Origin: Rotaria socialis
Taxonomy: Eukaryota; Rotifera; Eurotatoria; Philodinida; Philodinidae
Assembly: GCA_905331475.1 (NCBI GenBank)
Contig: CAJNYU010003233.1
Coordinates: 1-64,000 of the forward strand
Direction of reading: 5' to 3'
Length of the DNA stretch: 64,000 nucleotides
The notes below the pieces were generated by a model, which worked only from the letters and a program-made list of their open reading frames with translations, did not search any database and had not been told where the DNA came from. This document shows, piece after piece, positions 61,338 through 64,000 of this stretch. How positions within the stretch are numbered: the first letter of the stretch is position 1; every line of letters starts with the position of its first letter. The position numbers and the translations under genes were made by a program.

Positions 61338-61420
61338 CTTCAAAATAATAAGTAAAAACTGTCAAGAAATACTTTTTCTTCTTGGATTTTTCATCTCTTT
61401 TTATTTTCAACAAAAGAATA
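61338..61420 (-). promoter_or_regulatory. Short tandem intergenic gap with polyA signal and AG acceptor
   Basis: Only 83 bp separate the NO VEIN-like stop from the DDX28 ATG. On the minus strand an AATAAA lies about 40 bp after the stop, and a pyrimidine-rich run ends in AG directly before the ATG. This layout fits a downstream gene trans-spliced to a leader, but is not proof. Confidence 0.4.
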
Positions 61421-63488
61421 TCAAATTAACAAAAACAATTCCAGATCATGTTTACGTAATTTTTCTTCGATATTTTCAACAATACGTAACTTAACTTTTT
61501 TCAATTGACCTGTATTATAAACACGATAGATTTGATACTGTTGATTAATATCTGACAAAGAGCAACAATATTGCAATTCATTGTATGTTATTGGAATTAA
61601 TTGGCGATTCGTACTCAATGTACTTTTTACTTCAATATAAGTTATCATTTGCGATTTTAGATTTTTTATAATGAAATCATATGGTTTTCCTTGTTCTAAG
61701 ATTTCATTGAGCCATAGGATTTCAATTTTTTTCGACTGAATTTTATCATTATATTTCGTACGAAGATATTCATTAACCCAATGTTCACCTGAAATGTTTA
61801 TGAATAAAAAAACATTTATTGAGCTTCAGATAAAACAGATATATAGGTTTACCCCATCGGCCAATTTTTTCCAATGATCCTTGATCTGAACCAATTGTTG
61901 AATCTCGATTACCAAGTACTTGATGAGTTAGATCTTCAATACTGACGCTTCTAGTGTGTCGTTCAATATTTTCATAGGGCGTGTCGACTAGCAATGATAA
62001 GGCACCGGAGCGAATAGTATCAAACCGAGGATTTGAATCATTCGCTGTATCTACAAGGAAAATGACTCGAAATACAGATTGAAAAAATCAAATTGTAAGC
62101 TTAGTTTACACAAGAGTGTGCGTGGGTGATAAGTGACTGAATTTAATTTCGGACCTTTTTAAGAAAGATTTCTAACAGAAGACAAGAGAAGAATTCTGTT
62201 GTTTGATGTTTTAAGCCGGGTTTCGCATTAAAAGATAGATTTTGTTTTTGAGAATATTTTTCTGGTCTATCAAAATCTATGTCTAAAACTCAATCATTCG
62301 ACACGAGCTTTGTATTTAACAGCTGGTAAGAATCATGGATTCCTAATATGAAGATTATAATATCGATTTCCTAGAGGAAAATGAGCACAGAGTGAGGAAA
62401 AATGTTAAAATAAATGACGATAAACTTCATCAATTGAATTCTAAGCATCTATTCTTTACCAGAAGTATTTTCATTTTCTGTTGATTGATTATTTGTAATC
62501 GTAGCAGTTTCAGACAGTTTCTTTTTCAACTCCTGTCGTTTCTTTTCTATATAAGTAGTATAATGTTCTTGACTTTGAGCAACGTTTTCAAGTAGCATTC
62601 GAACCTTCTGTTCATCTAAATAGAATTATTTTAATTTGATACCTATTTCTTTTGTCAATGGCTTTAAATATTTACCAATTTTCGGTTCACTGTGTTGAAT
62701 TTGTTTTGAATTCGATGGTATTCGCCATGGAATATCGTCTGAATCGTTAAGTTCTAAATCAAAATTTTGATATTTGGCAAATGTTTCCAGATTATTTTCT
62801 TCTTCATTATATAATAAATTCATAAAATTGCCAAGCGACCGAACTAATTCATCATTATGATAGGGTAGAAATATTCGAGCAAATGCATGAAATATATCTC
62901 GATAATATTTCGATTGTTCTGTCCATTCACGATCAATATAGAAAGTCATTTGATTTTTATCATAATATACTTTTTCTTCTCGAATCATACAAATAGATGA
63001 GTCGGAATTAAAACGATAAATCAACTGAAGATGATCAACAATATTAAATTGAATGTTATTAAGTTGTGAAGACATATCTATTAACTTTGTCCATTGATAT
63101 GCATCGAAAAATTCTGGACGAGATTTCATAAATAATTGAATGTAGGGAATTAGTGGTGAAAGTAAATTTTGAATGAAAATTCCATTCGATGGATTTTGAA
63201 TAATATGTTCGATTGTAATTGATGACGAAAGAGATTTTATATCGCACATATTAAAAAATTGTAAAACTAGAATAATTAAACGAATAAAATATTTGAATTA
63301 TGAAATTTATTTACCGTCGGGCGATGGTATGTCAATCATTGAAATATTATTCATTTGCGTAAACAATTGAGCGATGTCATTATTGTCAGCTATCAATGGA
63401 TTATCATCCAAAGATACCCAACGATGATCTCTCGTAGGAAAAATTGATTTACGTGATAGTTTATCTAAATTAAATTTCCGTACTAGAG
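61421..63488 (-). CDS. NO VEIN-like protein, 3' part; C-terminal DUF3883 nuclease-fold domain
   Basis: At least five exons run leftward: 63488-63315, 63266 to about 62631, about 62612-62458, about 62052-61852, about 61794-61421. The first begins in phase 1 with no start, so the gene continues past the window's right edge. The block FPTRDHRWVSLDDNP, the QLFTQMNNI repeat and YYRDIFHAFARIFLP with LVRSLGNFMNLLY follow the recalled pattern of the C-terminal half of plant NO VEIN and its relatives, large proteins with a GHKL/HSP90-like ATPase at the N terminus. The last exon holds DUF3883: GEHWVNEYL, YDFIIKNL, ITYIEVKST (the D and ExK of a PD-(D/E)xK-like site), ITYNELQYCC, YQIYRVYN. The middle exon is a charged coiled coil. 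Such proteins occur in plants, fungi, bacteria and some invertebrates; substrate unknown. Confidence 0.75.
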
Positions 63489-63597
63489 CTTAACGTTCTG
63501 TTAATGAGTTTGATAGTAAATAAAAAGTGAAAGTTTAGGGAGAGTGACATTGAACCAGTGTCTTCATCTGGTCGCATATCCTCAAGACTATTTTGCT

Positions 63598-63658
63598 CAG
63601 AGGGGAAAAGGCGGATTTGGGATTTTGAAAATCTCAAAAATACTCTTTTCCTCCCTTG
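63598..63658. mobile_element. 61-bp hAT-type micro-MITE
   Basis: A nearly complete 61-bp palindrome from CAGAGGGGAAAAG to the inverse of CAAGGGAGGAAAAG, centred on GATTTTGAAAATC. Perfect 8-bp duplications ATTTTGCT lie at 63590-63597 and 63659-63666. It shares end and core motifs with the 389-bp element at 59591. Confidence 0.8.
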
Positions 63659-63666
63659 ATTTTGCT

Positions 63667-64000
63667 TCTTTCTACTCGTCGTACTGTTGTTCGCTAGTTT
63701 TATTGGCGCGATTTTAGTGTACTCTCACGTATCGTTATGGAACGATTTTAATCTATAAAATTGTCATTTATTTTAAATTAAACATAATCGAGTAAGTCTA
63801 TACATCCTCGATCACGGCATGATCGTTTAGAATAGTGAAAGAAATAAAATCTGTGAGAATTACATAGTCGAACACTATCTATAAATCTAATTCACACTAA
63901 TATTTGCAATTGATAATAAAAAAATTCTCCAAAGCCGTTTCTTTACAAGACTTCAACTTGCTCATTGTCATATTTTTCACATCTAGGTACCAGACTGAAT
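63667..64000. other. Probable intron or 5' flank of the NO VEIN-like gene
   Basis: AT-rich, no exon recognised. Because the exon at 63488 needs an upstream partner, this is most likely intron. Confidence 0.35.

Overview
This looks like nuclear DNA of a bdelloid rotifer (Adineta/Rotaria-like). That is an inference from gene content, not from a marker gene. Evidence: AT-rich DNA; metazoan genes cut by many GT-AG introns, mostly about 45-130 bp; animal genes (C2CD3, ARMC9, P2X receptor, cytochrome b561, DDX28); beside them a relic of a plant/fungal-type plasma-membrane H+-ATPase and a NO VEIN-like protein, families not expected in ordinary animals; a secreted Cys-rich/NHL-repeat protein; and many small palindromic DNA transposons with clean target-site duplications. 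No rRNA, convincing tRNA or CRISPR was seen. One undetermined base lies at 24127.

Left part (1-19,900), gene-poor: an H+-ATPase pseudogene split by a 279-bp hAT-type MITE; a complete two-exon cytochrome b561; a 1-kb palindrome (5157-6157); a TATA-driven secreted mosaic gene (8422 to at least 14659) whose exons from the second on are all bounded by phase-1 introns, two of them carrying MITEs; a small secreted six-cysteine SH3-like gene (17388-18094); and an intronless secreted 2H-phosphoesterase-like gene (19245-19910, minus).

Middle (20,000-38,000), rearranged: three copies of a CGTATAC-rich inverted-repeat element, a GC-rich hAT MITE with perfect 8-bp duplications, and the C2CD3 gene (26406-35806, minus). 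C2CD3 is followed by a small coiled-coil gene resembling the CEP290 C terminus and preceded by a two-exon gene of unknown function. A broken inverted copy of C2CD3 pieces lies at about 22900-24050, and a near-identical 350-bp inverted repeat (25822-26172 and 37488-37844) brackets the locus.

Right part (38,000-64,000): P2X receptor (minus), a 5.9-kb stretch with no recognised gene and a TA/GA microsatellite, a two-RRM/coiled-coil protein (minus), a coiled-coil protein (minus), a Pro/Arg-rich unknown gene (minus) divergent from ARMC9 (plus), DDX28 (minus) ending 48 bp from ARMC9, and the 3' part of a NO VEIN-like gene (minus) that runs off the right edge and lies 83 bp upstream of DDX28. Three of the recognised or likely genes (C2CD3, the CEP290-like gene, ARMC9) belong to families of the centriole, basal body or ciliary transition zone. 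Family calls rest on recalled family sequences; no search was run.
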